A DNA stretch of 64,000 nt from Pengzhenrongella frigida (GCF_004168625.1 NZ_SDWW01000018.1:1-64000), one strand, 5' to 3'; positions 53,082 to 62,656 are shown, counted from the stretch's first letter. Translations and numbers: made by a program. Notes: a model not told the origin generated them from the sequence alone.

Positions 53082-55640
53082 TCAGTCGACGGCGCAGGAG
53101 AGCCAGGTCTGGGCGGCGTGGGCGAGGCTCTCCCGGTTCTTGACGCCCACCTTCCGGCAGGCGCTGAAGATGTGGTTCTCGACCGTGCGGACGCTCAGGA
53201 CCTTCAGGGTCGCGATCTCCTGCGAGCTCATCCCGCGCGCGACCAGGATCGCCATCTCCCGCTCGCGAGCGGTCAGGCAGACGGCCTTGTCAAACGGCCG
53301 GAACAGTCCGCACAGGTCCCGACCGCGCAGACCTGCCGTGTGCCAGGCGGTGTCGGCATGCGCGGCCGCCGCGGTGACGTCACCCGCGGTGAGCATCCGC
53401 ACGGACCGGGCCACGGCGGTGCGCACGGCGTAGAGCCGCATCCCCGCGGCGAGCAACCGGGGCTCGAGCTCGGCCAACCGATCCGGGTCCGACGAGGCGA
53501 TCGCCACGGCGTAGTCCCCGAGATGTGACAGGAGCGGCGAGTCGCAGCGGGCCGCGGCGTCGGCGAGCCGAGCCGCCCAGACGGCGTCGGGTCGACGCTC
53601 GACCGCGGAGACGCCCGCGATGATGCCGGCGGGGATGAAGCCGTGCTCCAGCCGCTCCTCGGCGAGCGCCCAGAGCTCGTCGGCGGACGCAGCCGGGTCC
53701 TTTCCTCGCAGCTCGGCCGAGATGCCGTCGGACGTCATGCCGGGGTGAGGTCCTCGACCGTGCCCGTACGCGCTCGACTGCAGCGCGAGGGAGTGGGCAT
53801 ACGCCGTCCGGCCCTGCCAGGCAGCGGCATCCGCGGCGAGCCAGAGCAGGCCTGTCTGGACATGGGTCCGGTGGGCGGGCATGGGGGCGAGCGCCAGGAC
53901 GAACGACATCAGTGCGTCCAGCTCGAGGAGGCGGCCCTGGAGCGCCAGGCCCAGGCCGGCCACGTACGCGTGAGCCTCGACCCCACCGGGGTCGAGGTGG
54001 CCCGTGCTGCGCCCGACCCGGGCGCGGGCAGCCGTCACCGCACCCTCGAGGTCGCACATGTAGAGCAGGGCGAGCTCGCGGGTCGCCTCGGCCGACTCCT
54101 CGAGTGCGGGGAACGGGGTGGTGAACCCCTCGAGCAGCGTGAGTGCTGCGGGTGCTTGACCGGCCGCGACGAGAGCCTCGGCGCGGGCGACCACGACGCT
54201 GTCCGTCGACAGCTGGTCCTCGTCGTGCGCCGCGGGCGCGAGCAGGGCGGCCGTCGGCACCGAGCCGGTGACGAGCTCGAGGTGCGCCTCGGTCGCGCGG
54301 AGCAGCCCGTCGAAGCCCTGGAGCGCGGATCGCCGGTCGTGCAGCAATGCGCGTGCGGCGTCGACCCTGCCGAGCACGAGGCCCTCATAGAGGGCGTGCC
54401 ACGTGACGAACAGGGCGAGTGCCCGCGGGTCCGCCCCGGGAACGACGGTCGCCGCCAGGACCGCCTCGACCTCGTGCGGGCGCGCCCTGGAGACCAGGAG
54501 AGCCCGGATGAGCGGGACGGCGTTCGACGGGCTGGCGTCCGCTTCCCACTCGCGCTGTCGAGCCTGCACCTCGTCCCGCCAGTGCCCCGCGAAGCGTCGG
54601 CTCAGGATCGGGTCGGTCCCCGGCAGGTGCAGCGACCGGGGCGCGAGGACCGGACCCCGCGAGTCCTCCACGCCGGCCGGGGCGAGCTGGCCGCAGACCA
54701 GCATCCGGCGCGTCATCGACCCCTCGTGCGTGAAGTACTCGGCGACCAGCGGTGGGAAGACGCCCACCACGGTGTCGTGTCGCTCGCGGACGACCCGGAG
54801 CAGGCCGACGTCGTCGAGCCGGGCCAGGGTCTCCGGCGCGATGGCGTGGAGGGCAGCCTCCATCGTCGGGGTTCCGGCGGACGACACCAGGGCGATCGCC
54901 TCGAGGCTCGCCTCGTCGAGATCTGTCAGGAACTGCTCCGCCGCGGGTGCGAGGGCTGTGGTCCAGAGGTCCCCCCGGGCGACCCAGATCCCGCCGCGCG
55001 GCGCCAGGCGCGAGGCGCGCCGTCCCGTGGCGACCATGGCCGACACCAGACCGGGCAGCCCGCCGGACTTCGCCGCGATCCGCGCCACCGCGGTGGGGTC
55101 GACGGGGCCACCGAGCAGAACGTGCACCAGGCGGTGCACCTCGTCGAAGCGCAGGGGAGGGAGGGCGACGCGCACCGCGGGGCGCAGCTCGTTGGTCAGG
55201 CCTGGCGCGTCGGACCGTCCGCGCGCAGCGGGCAGCGTCGCCGCCACGATCGGGATACGCAGTCGCAGGCGGACCGCGGCGAGGGCGCCGACGGTGGTCG
55301 CGTCGAGATCGTCCGCGTCGTCGACCACCAGGACGGCGGGCCCCGACGACAACAGGTCTTCGAGCTCGTCGACAGCGGAGGTCAACGACTGCAGGCCCGA
55401 CGACAGTGCGAGGTTGATGCCCGTGACGGCGAGCGCACTCAGCGGCCGGTCGCGTAGGGCCCGGACGCCGGCGATGCGGGTGATCGAGAATCCCTCGGAT
55501 GCGAGCTGCTCGCTCACGCGCGTCAGGACGGCGGAGCGCCCGGAGGAGCGCATGCCCACGACCTCGACGCTCGTCCCCGCCCGCAGGTAGCCGGCGATCT
55601 CGTTGGTGATGTCCGTGCGGAGCGGGCCTTCGTCGGTCAC
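53082..55640 (-). CDS. Large LuxR-type (LAL-like) ATPase regulator
   Basis: An 852-residue regulator with an N-terminal P-loop ATPase, a long helical middle, and a C-terminal LuxR helix-turn-helix (LTAREREMAILVARGMSSQE, then SVRTVENHIFSACRKVGV). The Walker A equivalent reads VVGMRSSGRSAVL near residue 28, where the invariant Lys is Arg; Walker B is AVLVVDDADDLD. ATP hydrolysis may thus be weak or absent, although binding may remain. The architecture resembles MalT and LAL activators, which sense a ligand and activate neighbouring genes. It is convergent with the cai-like cluster and is its only nearby regulator. The linkage is inferred. Confidence 0.85.
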   Translation of the reverse strand: MTDEGPLRTDITNEIAGYLRAGTSVEVVGMRSSGRSAVLTRVSEQLASEGFSITRIAGVRALRDRPLSALAVTGINLALSSGLQSLTSAVDELEDLLSSGPAVLVVDDADDLDATTVGALAAVRLRLRIPIVAATLPAARGRSDAPGLTNELRPAVRVALPPLRFDEVHRLVHVLLGGPVDPTAVARIAAKSGGLPGLVSAMVATGRRASRLAPRGGIWVARGDLWTTALAPAAEQFLTDLDEASLEAIALVSSAGTPTMEAALHAIAPETLARLDDVGLLRVVRERHDTVVGVFPPLVAEYFTHEGSMTRRMLVCGQLAPAGVEDSRGPVLAPRSLHLPGTDPILSRRFAGHWRDEVQARQREWEADASPSNAVPLIRALLVSRARPHEVEAVLAATVVPGADPRALALFVTWHALYEGLVLGRVDAARALLHDRRSALQGFDGLLRATEAHLELVTGSVPTAALLAPAAHDEDQLSTDSVVVARAEALVAAGQAPAALTLLEGFTTPFPALEESAEATRELALLYMCDLEGAVTAARARVGRSTGHLDPGGVEAHAYVAGLGLALQGRLLELDALMSFVLALAPMPAHRTHVQTGLLWLAADAAAWQGRTAYAHSLALQSSAYGHGRGPHPGMTSDGISAELRGKDPAASADELWALAEERLEHGFIPAGIIAGVSAVERRPDAVWAARLADAAARCDSPLLSHLGDYAVAIASSDPDRLAELEPRLLAAGMRLYAVRTAVARSVRMLTAGDVTAAAAHADTAWHTAGLRGRDLCGLFRPFDKAVCLTAREREMAILVARGMSSQEIATLKVLSVRTVENHIFSACRKVGVKNRESLAHAAQTWLSCAVD

Positions 55641-55748
55641 CTTGGCACGGTAGCCGGGGGATCGAGGTTCGATCCGGGACGTTTGGAGGCAGCGGACCCG
55701 GTCCGCGCGAGTAGCCCCGACCGGTTGGCTCAGTCGAGGGAGCAGGGG

Positions 55749-56396
55749 TCAGTCGAGGGAGAAGGGCGGGTAGCGGTCGGTCACCAGGAGGAACGCGTAT
55801 GCCTCGACACGCAGCCACCAGCGGGCGACGCCGACCACGAAGTCGAACAGTCCCCGCGGATAGCGCCCGGTGAACAGGATCGCGAACCACGCGATGATGA
55901 TCGCGAAGAAGGCGCCCACGGACAGCAGGATGAGGACCACGAGGTGGGGGATGGCGAGCAGCCACTTCACCAGCGGGAGCCAGCGGTTGAGGTCGTGCTC
56001 GACGTCGGGGTAGTCGATCTCGAGGTGCACGCTCTGCTCCTCGACGGTCGAGGGGTAGTTGTCGGTGAGCAGCGCGACGTACGCACCGATGCGCGTGCCG
56101 AACCGGGCGAGCTCCCGGGCGAAGTCGAACCACCAGCGCGGGTAGCGCTGCCGGAAGAGGATCATCAGCAGGGTCGCGGCGAACAGGCCGGCGGCGATGC
56201 CGCCGCTCGAGGTGCGCACCACCTCACCGGCCGAGTCGTAGACGGTCTCGGTCGTGCCGGCCGTGAGGACGGCGCTGACGATGGCGATCGGGATGACCAG
56301 GAAGATGCGGAACAGGGTGGTCACCCGGTCGTGCTGGTCCACGTAGTCGACCTGGAGGCGTGCGGGGTAGTCCCAGGCCGCGGGCTGTGCCGTCAT
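55749..56396 (-). CDS. DUF4389-like membrane protein
   Basis: A 215-residue protein with three or four hydrophobic segments and the family blocks RQRYPRWWFDFARELARFGTR, TDNYPSTVEEQSVHLEIDYP and FTGRYPRGLFDFVVGVARWW, that is, repeated YPR-W/LFDF motifs typical of DUF4389. The start at 56396 (MTAQPAAWDYPARL) fits the family; the open frame beyond is intergenic. Function unknown. It is divergent from dps. Confidence 0.82.
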   Translation of the reverse strand: MTAQPAAWDYPARLQVDYVDQHDRVTTLFRIFLVIPIAIVSAVLTAGTTETVYDSAGEVVRTSSGGIAAGLFAATLLMILFRQRYPRWWFDFARELARFGTRIGAYVALLTDNYPSTVEEQSVHLEIDYPDVEHDLNRWLPLVKWLLAIPHLVVLILLSVGAFFAIIIAWFAILFTGRYPRGLFDFVVGVARWWLRVEAYAFLLVTDRYPPFSLD

Positions 56397-56645
56397 GTGA
56401 GCTCCAAGATCAGATGGCGGCCCGCCGTGGCCTGACAGGGCTCTCCCCACACTCTGTCACTGCAACTGGGACGCGTCGCTGCGACCGGGGCAGGCGAGGG
56501 GTCGCGGGCCATGCCTCCCGGGCAACAGCCGGCCGAGCGAGTGCGTGCCCTCCGGTTGCGAGGAGCGAGGACGGTGCCTAGATTCGGCGCCGTCCACGTC
56601 TGGGGAACTCTGTCGATTCCCGCACTGCACCTGGAAGGAAGTCCC

Positions 56646-57212
56646 ATGGCCCGCGCCACGCATCTGCCGAAGTTCACCGTCCCCTCGCTGTCCCTGGAGG
56701 AGGGCTCCCAGGTCGCGAAGGTGCTCCAGGAGCGCCTGAACGCCCTGAACGATCTCGCCCTGACCCTCAAGCACATCCACTGGAACGTCGTGGGGCCCCA
56801 CTTCATCGCCGTGCACGAGATGTTGGATCCGCAGGTCGACGCCGTCCGGATGATGGTCGATGCGACCGCGGAACGCATCGCGACCCTCGGCGTGGCACCG
56901 CACGGCACGCCGGGTGCCCTGGTCGCCGAGCGCACGTGGGACGACTACTCCATCGGGCGAGCGGGCGCCATCGAGCACCTGGGGGCGCTCGACGAGGTGT
57001 ACGAGGGTGTGATCACCGCGCACCGGAAGGCGGCCGCGGACACCGAGGAGAGCGACTCGGTCACCAACGATCTCCTGATCGGGCACCTGCACGAGCTGGA
57101 GCTGTTCCAGTGGTTCGTTCGCGCGCACCTCGAGTCCTCGAGCGGAGCGCTGAGCACGGACGGCGCCACGACGGAACGGGGTGCGGCGCGCAAGGCCGGC
57201 GCAGCCAGCTAG
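56646..57212 (+). CDS. dps: Dps-family ferritin-like DNA-protection protein
   Basis: A 188-residue Dps. The ferroxidase site is set by KHIHWNVVGPHFIAVHEMLD and MMVDATAERIATLG, both complete. The family block TWDDYSIGRAGAIEHLGALD and the C-terminal helix (DLLIGHLHELELFQWFVRAHL) follow. It stores iron using hydrogen peroxide and, as a dodecamer, protects DNA in stress. GGAAGGAAG precedes the ATG at 56646. A 19-bp hairpin follows the gene. Confidence 0.92.
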   Translation: MARATHLPKFTVPSLSLEEGSQVAKVLQERLNALNDLALTLKHIHWNVVGPHFIAVHEMLDPQVDAVRMMVDATAERIATLGVAPHGTPGALVAERTWDDYSIGRAGAIEHLGALDEVYEGVITAHRKAAADTEESDSVTNDLLIGHLHELELFQWFVRAHLESSSGALSTDGATTERGAARKAGAAS

Positions 57213-57228
57213 CACTAGCAGGGAACCA

Positions 57229-57270
57229 GAGGCCGTCGGCACCGGGGCCTACCCCGGTGCCGACGGCCTC
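57229..57270 (+). terminator. Perfect 19-bp terminator hairpin after dps
   Basis: Left arm GAGGCCGTCGGCACCGGGG (57229-57247), loop CCTA, right arm 57252-57270, with no mismatch. It starts 16 bases after the dps stop and lacks a clear T-tract, as usual at high GC. Confidence 0.85.
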
Positions 57271-57346
57271 GCCGCATCTACGGTGCATGGTGCAACGCTT
57301 CCCCGTATTCGCGCCTCCAACGCTCCCCGGACTCCGCGGGTGCGGG

Positions 57347-57352
57347 TAGGGT
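57347..57352 (+). promoter_or_regulatory. Candidate -10 element of the molybdate operon
   Basis: TAGGGT ends six bases before the ATG of the HTH-TOBE gene at 57359; no ribosome site intervenes. Fits a leaderless start. Confidence 0.5.
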
Positions 57353-57358
57353 GCTGGC

Positions 57359-57763
57359 ATGGCCCTGATCCGGATCCTGCAGGCCGCCGCGCTGCTCGGC
57401 GTCAGCGACGACACGGTTCGCCGGTGGGTGGACGTCGGCCGGCTGGAGAGCACCGCCGACGCCGCCGGGCGCCAGGCGATCGACGGGGCGGTGCTCGCCC
57501 GGTTCGCCGAGGAGCTCGCCGCCGAGAGCCCGCTCCGGTCTCCGCGGATCAACCGCCAGTCGGCCCGCAACCACTTCACCGGGCTGGTGACCAAGGTCGT
57601 TCGGGACACGGTGATGGCCCAGGTCGAGATCCAGGCCGGACCGTTCCGGGTGGTCTCCCTGATGAGCCGCGAGGCGGCCGACGACCTGGGGCTGGAACCG
57701 GGGGTGCTCGCCGTCGCGAGCGTGAAGTCGACGAACGTCGTCGTGGAGATCCCCGACAGCTGA
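57359..57763 (+). CDS. HTH-TOBE molybdate-binding protein
   Basis: A 134-residue protein with an N-terminal MerR/excisionase-type helix-turn-helix (ILQAAALLGVSDDTVRRWVDVG) and a C-terminal single TOBE/Mop domain (SARNHFTGLVTKVVRDTVMA, then SVKSTNVVVEIPDS) that binds molybdate oligomerically. It stands directly before modA and is probably the first gene of the operon. It may store molybdate or act as its sensor. Similar small proteins precede modABC in other Actinobacteria. Likely leaderless. Confidence 0.82.
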   Translation: MALIRILQAAALLGVSDDTVRRWVDVGRLESTADAAGRQAIDGAVLARFAEELAAESPLRSPRINRQSARNHFTGLVTKVVRDTVMAQVEIQAGPFRVVSLMSREAADDLGLEPGVLAVASVKSTNVVVEIPDS

Positions 57764-57823
57764 GCCCGTCGGCTCGTCTCGTCACCCCCGATCTGTCGTG
57801 CCCCGAGTTCCCTGGAGAGCCCC

Positions 57824-58621
57824 ATGCGTCGCCTTCCCCTGGCCCTGACCGCCGTCGGCGTGGTCTTGATGGCGTTGGTCGGGTGCGGGGTGTTGCCCAA
57901 CGGCGATCCTGGCGGCGCTGCGCCGGCGCCGTCGGCGAGCCCGGGCCTCAGCGGCGAGATCATGGTCTTCGCCGCCGCGTCGCTGACGGGGACGTTCACG
58001 ACGCTCGGCGAGACGTTCGAGGCGGCCAACCCCGGCGCGTCGATCACGTTCAGTTTCGGGCCGAGCTCGGGCCTGGCGACCCAGATCACCGAAGGGGCCC
58101 CGGCCGACGTGTTCGCCTCCGCGTCGCAGAAGAACATGGACGCCGTGGTCGATGCCGGGGGCGCCGACGAGCCGACCGTGTTCGCGCAGAACGCCATGGA
58201 GATCGCCGTGCCCGCGGACAACCCCGCGCACATCACGGCGCTGACCGACTTGGCACGCCCGGCGGTCAAGGTCGCGCTGTGCCAGCCGGACGTGCCGTGC
58301 GGAGCGGTCGCGGCGAGCGTGTTCGCCAACGCGGGGATCACGGTCAGCCCGATCACGCTCGAGGCCGACGCCAAGGCCACGCTGACGAAGGTCCGGCTCG
58401 GCGAGGTCGATGCCGGCGTGGTGTACGTCACCGATGTCCTGGCGGCCGGGGACGACGTCGTGGGCGTGGCGATCCCCGCGGACGTCAACGCCGGCACCCG
58501 CTACCCGATCGCCACCCTGAGCGCATCGAGGTCACCCGAGCTGGCCCGGTCGTTCGTCGCCTACGTGATGTCAGCCGAGGGCACGAGCGTGCTGAGCGCG
58601 GCCGGGTTCCTGGCGCCGTGA
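57824..58621 (+). CDS. modA: Molybdate-binding lipoprotein ModA
   Basis: A 265-residue ABC solute-binding protein. The signal peptide ends in a lipobox (LMALVGCG, Cys near residue 21), so the mature protein is membrane anchored by lipid. The binding-fold blocks IMVFAAASLTGTFTTLGETF and TFSFGPSSGLATQITEGAPAD are characteristic of ModA, and VGVAIPADVNAG with YVMSAEGTSVLSAAGF end the domain. It captures molybdate or tungstate outside the cell for ModBC. The stop overlaps the modB GTG (GTGA). Confidence 0.92.
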   Translation: MRRLPLALTAVGVVLMALVGCGVLPNGDPGGAAPAPSASPGLSGEIMVFAAASLTGTFTTLGETFEAANPGASITFSFGPSSGLATQITEGAPADVFASASQKNMDAVVDAGGADEPTVFAQNAMEIAVPADNPAHITALTDLARPAVKVALCQPDVPCGAVAASVFANAGITVSPITLEADAKATLTKVRLGEVDAGVVYVTDVLAAGDDVVGVAIPADVNAGTRYPIATLSASRSPELARSFVAYVMSAEGTSVLSAAGFLAP

Positions 58622-59496
58622 ATCCGATGGCCCGACCAGCCCAGAAGGCTCCGCCGACCCGGCCGCCCGGCCAGCGAGGTGCCCGGACGCGCTCGATCGC
58701 GGACGTGACGGGCCGCACGCCGTGGCCGTTGGCCGCGCCGGCGGCCGTCGCGGTGGCCTTCCTCCTGCTCCCGCTCGTCGGGCTGCTCCTGCGCGCGCCG
58801 TGGCGTGGCCTGCCGCGGATCCTGGTCGAGTCCGGCGCGCTCGATGCGCTGCGGCTGTCGCTCGTCACCGCGAGCGCGGCGACCGTGATCTCGGTGTTCT
58901 TCGGGGTGCCCCTGGCGTGGGTGCTCGCCCGCGCCCGGTTCCCCGGCCGCAGCCTGCTGCGTGCGCTGGTGACCTTGCCCCTGGTGCTGCCCCCCGTCGT
59001 CGGAGGGGTGGCGCTGCTGTTCGCCCTCGGGCGCCGGGGCTTCATCGGGCAGCACCTCGACCAGTGGTTCGGGATCACGCTGCCGTTCACCACGGCGGGG
59101 GTGATCGTGGCCGAGACGTTCGTCGCGATGCCGTTCCTCATCGTCACCGTCGAAGGGGCGTTGCGCTCCGCCGACCTCGGCCTCGACGAGGCGGCGGCGA
59201 CCCTGGGTGCGCGCCCGTTCACGACGTTCCGCCGGGTGACGCTGCCGCTGATCGGGCCGAGCCTGATCGCCGGCGCGGTGCTGTGCTGGGCCCGGGCGCT
59301 GGGGGAGTTCGGTGCCACGATCACGTTCGCGGGGAACCTGCCCGGCGTCACCCAGACCATGCCGCTGGCCGTCTATCAGGCCCTGGAGCGGGATCCCGAC
59401 GCGGCGGTCGCCCTGAGCCTCGTGCTGCTCGTGGTCTCGATCGCGGTGCTGGCCCTGCTGCGCGAGCGCTGGCTGCATCCGGGGACGAGCCTGTGA
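58618..59496 (+). CDS. modB: Molybdate ABC permease ModB
   Basis: A 292-residue permease with five or six membrane segments, starting at a GTG that overlaps the modA stop (an internal ATG at 58627 is also possible). The coupling EAA motif reads EAAATLGARPFTTFRRVTLPL, and GEFGATITFAGNLPGVTQTMP is the ModB/CysT-type block. It forms the channel for molybdate. The last codon region overlaps the modC GTG. The N-terminal 40 residues are a basic, Pro-rich extension. Confidence 0.92.
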   Translation: MNPMARPAQKAPPTRPPGQRGARTRSIADVTGRTPWPLAAPAAVAVAFLLLPLVGLLLRAPWRGLPRILVESGALDALRLSLVTASAATVISVFFGVPLAWVLARARFPGRSLLRALVTLPLVLPPVVGGVALLFALGRRGFIGQHLDQWFGITLPFTTAGVIVAETFVAMPFLIVTVEGALRSADLGLDEAAATLGARPFTTFRRVTLPLIGPSLIAGAVLCWARALGEFGATITFAGNLPGVTQTMPLAVYQALERDPDAAVALSLVLLVVSIAVLALLRERWLHPGTSL

Positions 59497-60668
59497 CCAG
59501 GCACGGCGAGGCTGCCGGGGCCGCGCCGTCGGGTGCGCTGCGTGCCGACGTCGTCGTGGACCGCGGTGGGTTCCGGCTCGAGGCGGAGCTGGCGGTCGCC
59601 CCCGGCCAGGTCCTGGCCGTCCTCGGCCCGAACGGCGCGGGCAAGACGACCCTGCTTCGCACCCTCGCCGGACTCCGTGCCCTCACTGCGGGCAGCATCC
59701 AGGTCGGGGCGCACACCTGGGACGACGCCGGCGCCGGCGTCTTCGTGCCCGCGGTCGACCGCCGCGTCGGGGTGGTCTTTCAGGACTATCGGCTCTTTCC
59801 GCACCTGTCCGTGCTGGACAACGTCGCGTTCTCCGCCCGCGCCCGCGGTGTCGCCCGGGACCGTGCCCGACGGGACGCCGCGAACTGGCTCGACCGGCTC
59901 GGGCTCGACCGGTTCGCCCCCCGCCGCCCGGGTGAGCTGTCGGGCGGGCAGGCGCAGCGGGTCGCGCTGGCCCGGGCACTGGCCAGCGATCCCCGGCTGC
60001 TGCTCCTCGACGAACCGCTCGCCGCCCTCGACGTCCGCACGCGGCTCGAGATCCGCGGCGAGCTCCGGCAGCACCTGTCGGCCTTCGCGGGTCCCAGCAT
60101 CCTGGTCACCCACGATCCGCTCGAGGCCATGGTGCTGGCCGACCGGATCCTCGTGCTGGAGGCGGGCCAGGTCGTCCAGGTGGGCAGCCCGACCGACGTC
60201 GCCCGCCGGCCCGCCACGGACTACGTGGCCCGCCTGGTCGGCCTCAACCTCTACCCCGGCACGCTCAGCGACCCGGTCACCCGCCGCGTGGACCTCGACG
60301 GTGGCGGCACCCTGCACGCGGCCGGTCACGGCTCGGCCGGCGCGGACGACGACGGCGAGGTGACCTTCGCCGGGGCGCCGGGCGACCGGCTGCTCGTCGT
60401 GCTGGCGCCGTCGGCCATCTCCGTGCACACGCGGCGGCCCGACGCCGGCTCCCCGCGCAACACCTGGACGGGCGTCGTGGCCGGGCTCGAGCTGCTGACC
60501 GACCGCGTCCGGGTCGCCGTGGACGGCGCCCCGTCCGCGCTGGTCGACATCACCCCCGCGGCCGTGGCCGACCTCCGCCTCACCCCGGGGCAGCCGGTCT
60601 GGCTCACCGCCAAGGCCACCGAGGTGATGGCCTACCCCGACCTCGGCCCCGTCGCCCGGCGGCCCTGA
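59493..60668 (+). CDS. modC: Molybdate ABC ATPase ModC
   Basis: A 391-residue ATPase with Walker A GPNGAGKTTLL, Q-loop VVFQDYRLFPHLSV, signature LSGGQAQRVALARAL, Walker B LLLLDEPLAALD and H-loop LVTHDPLEAM. The last 110 residues form a TOBE domain, part of the regulation of ModC by molybdate. The GTG overlaps the modB stop. Together with ModA and ModB it forms a complete uptake system, likely serving molybdenum-cofactor enzymes elsewhere in the genome. Confidence 0.92.
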   Translation: MTRHGEAAGAAPSGALRADVVVDRGGFRLEAELAVAPGQVLAVLGPNGAGKTTLLRTLAGLRALTAGSIQVGAHTWDDAGAGVFVPAVDRRVGVVFQDYRLFPHLSVLDNVAFSARARGVARDRARRDAANWLDRLGLDRFAPRRPGELSGGQAQRVALARALASDPRLLLLDEPLAALDVRTRLEIRGELRQHLSAFAGPSILVTHDPLEAMVLADRILVLEAGQVVQVGSPTDVARRPATDYVARLVGLNLYPGTLSDPVTRRVDLDGGGTLHAAGHGSAGADDDGEVTFAGAPGDRLLVVLAPSAISVHTRRPDAGSPRNTWTGVVAGLELLTDRVRVAVDGAPSALVDITPAAVADLRLTPGQPVWLTAKATEVMAYPDLGPVARRP

Positions 60669-62560
60669 TCACGGACCTCCCGGACGGCCGGCGGCCGGGT
60701 GGTGCGCCTCTTGCCTGCGCTGCTGCCGGAGCTGGACCGCGGCGGTGACGTTGCCTTCCAGGCGCAGGGCACGGATCGTCTGGGTCACGTCGTCCTCGGC
60801 CTGCCGGGGCGGCAGCAGCGGGACGTCGGGGTCCACGACCGCCTCGACCAGGCACGGCCGGTCGGAGGCGAACGCCGCGCGCCAGGCGGGGCCGACCTCC
60901 CGCGCAGCACCGATCCGCAGGCCGCGCAGGCCGAGCAGCTCGGCATATCCCGCATAGGGAAAGGTCGGGACCGCCAGCGACCGCGCGGACCTCGGGTCGC
61001 CCTCCACCTCACGCTGCTCCCAGGAGACCTCGGCCAGGTCGCCGTTGTGCAGAACGAGCACGACGAAGCGCGGGTCGGCCCACTGTCGCCACCGGGCCGC
61101 CACGGTGATCAGCTCCGAGAGCCCGTTCATCTGCATCGAGCCGTCCCCGGCGAGGGCGACCACGGGCCGGTCCGGCCGGTACAGCTTCGCCGCCAGGCCG
61201 TAGGGCATCGCCGATCCCATCGACGCCAGCGTGCTCGACAGGTGCGCGGGCATGTCCGGCCCCAGCCGCAGGAACCTGGCGTACCAGTACGTGACCGACC
61301 CGACATCGACGGCCACCTGCGTGCCGGCCGGCAGGTGCGCGGACAGCTCGTGCACCACGAGCTGGGGGTTGAGCAGCTCCGCCGTGGTGTGGACCCGGCT
61401 GTCGAGGACGTCGTGCCAGGAGGCCACCATGCCCTCGACCTGCGAGCGCCACTCCCGTCCCGGCGCGGGTGCGGGTCCCGGCACGGGCGCAGCGGTGAAC
61501 ATCGGCGCCAGGGCGCGCAGGGTCTCGGCCGTGTCCCCGGCCAGGCCGACCTCCACGGGGTACTTCGCGCCCAGGTTGCGGGCCGCGAGATCGATCTGGA
61601 CGGTTCGTGCCTGGCCGACCGGGGGGTAGAACTCCGTCCAGGGGTCGCTGCTGCCGATGATGAGCAGGGTGTCGCAGGCGGCGAGGAGGTCCGCCGCCGC
61701 CGTCGTGCCGAGGTGGCCCATGACCCCGCAGTGGAACGGCAGGGACTCGTCGAGGATCGGCTTGCCCAGCAGGGAGGTGGCGATCCCGGCGCCCAGCCGG
61801 TCGACGACGTCGAGCACCTCGGCGGCCGCGCCGTACGCGCCCTGACCGACGAGGACCGCGGGTCGACGACCCGCACGGAGCAGCTCCGCCGCGCGATCGA
61901 GATCACGCTGCTGCGGGCACGACCCGGGGTCGGGTCACCACGGCGGAGGTCCGGACGATCCCGTGCGCCGGTCCGTCGTGCTCGTGCGCCGGCGCCCGTT
62001 GGATGTCGTGGGGCACGATGACGCAGGTCGGGCTCGACGTCGCGATCGCGGTGCGTACCGCGTTGTCGACCACGAGGTGAACCTGCTCCGGGCCGGTGAC
62101 CTCCTGGAGGTACTGCCCGCACACGTCCTTGAACAGGGTGTGCAGGTCGACCTCCTGCTGGTAGCCGCCACCCAGCGCGGTCGAGACGATCTGACCGATG
62201 ATGGCCACGACCGGTCTGCGGTCCAGCTTCGCGTCGTACAGACCGGTCAGCAGGTGGATCGCACCGGGCCCCTGGGTAGCCAGGCACACCCCGACCTCGC
62301 CGGTGTACTTGGCGTGACCGGTTGCCATGAACGCGGCCATCTCCTCGTGGCGCGCGGTCACGAGCTCGATCTCGGGCTCCGCGCGGCGCAGCGCCGCCAC
62401 GATCGGGTCGATGCCGTCGCCGGCCAGGCCGAAGATGCGGCGCACCCCCCACTCCCGCAACCGTCGCACGAGGGAATCTGCCACAGTCCCGGTTCGGTTC
62501 GTCTCCGGCGTCGTGCGTCCTGGTGGTGGCCTCGGGTCCGGGGTGCAGGTTCTGCGACAT
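60669..62560 (-). pseudogene. PoxB-like thiamine-diphosphate enzyme, frameshifted
   Basis: Two halves of one TPP-dependent enzyme lie in different frames. The N-terminal half (to about 61903) has RRIFGLAGDGIDPIVAALRR, the catalytic Glu in ARHEEMAAFMATGHAKYTGE and LATQGPGAIHLLTGLYDAKL. The C-terminal half (from about 61920) has LAGDGSMQMNGLSEL, the metal-binding GDG motif. Removing one base from the GGG/CCC run at 61915-61917 joins them smoothly (VVPQQRDLDRAAELL). A second run at 62488-62490 would link the best ribosome site (GGAGGTACGT before ATG 62560) to the N-terminal half in the same way; otherwise a GTG at 62484 is the start. It may be a pseudogene or a sequence error. Intact relatives oxidise pyruvate to acetate. 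Confidence 0.7.
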
Positions 62561-62656
62561 ACGTACCTCCGCGAGGGTGCCAATCCAGCCTGCCGCGGGG
62601 GGTGCCCCGTGGCAACCGGGATCGGTGCGTCGCCGACGCGCGGTCCGGAGCCCTTG

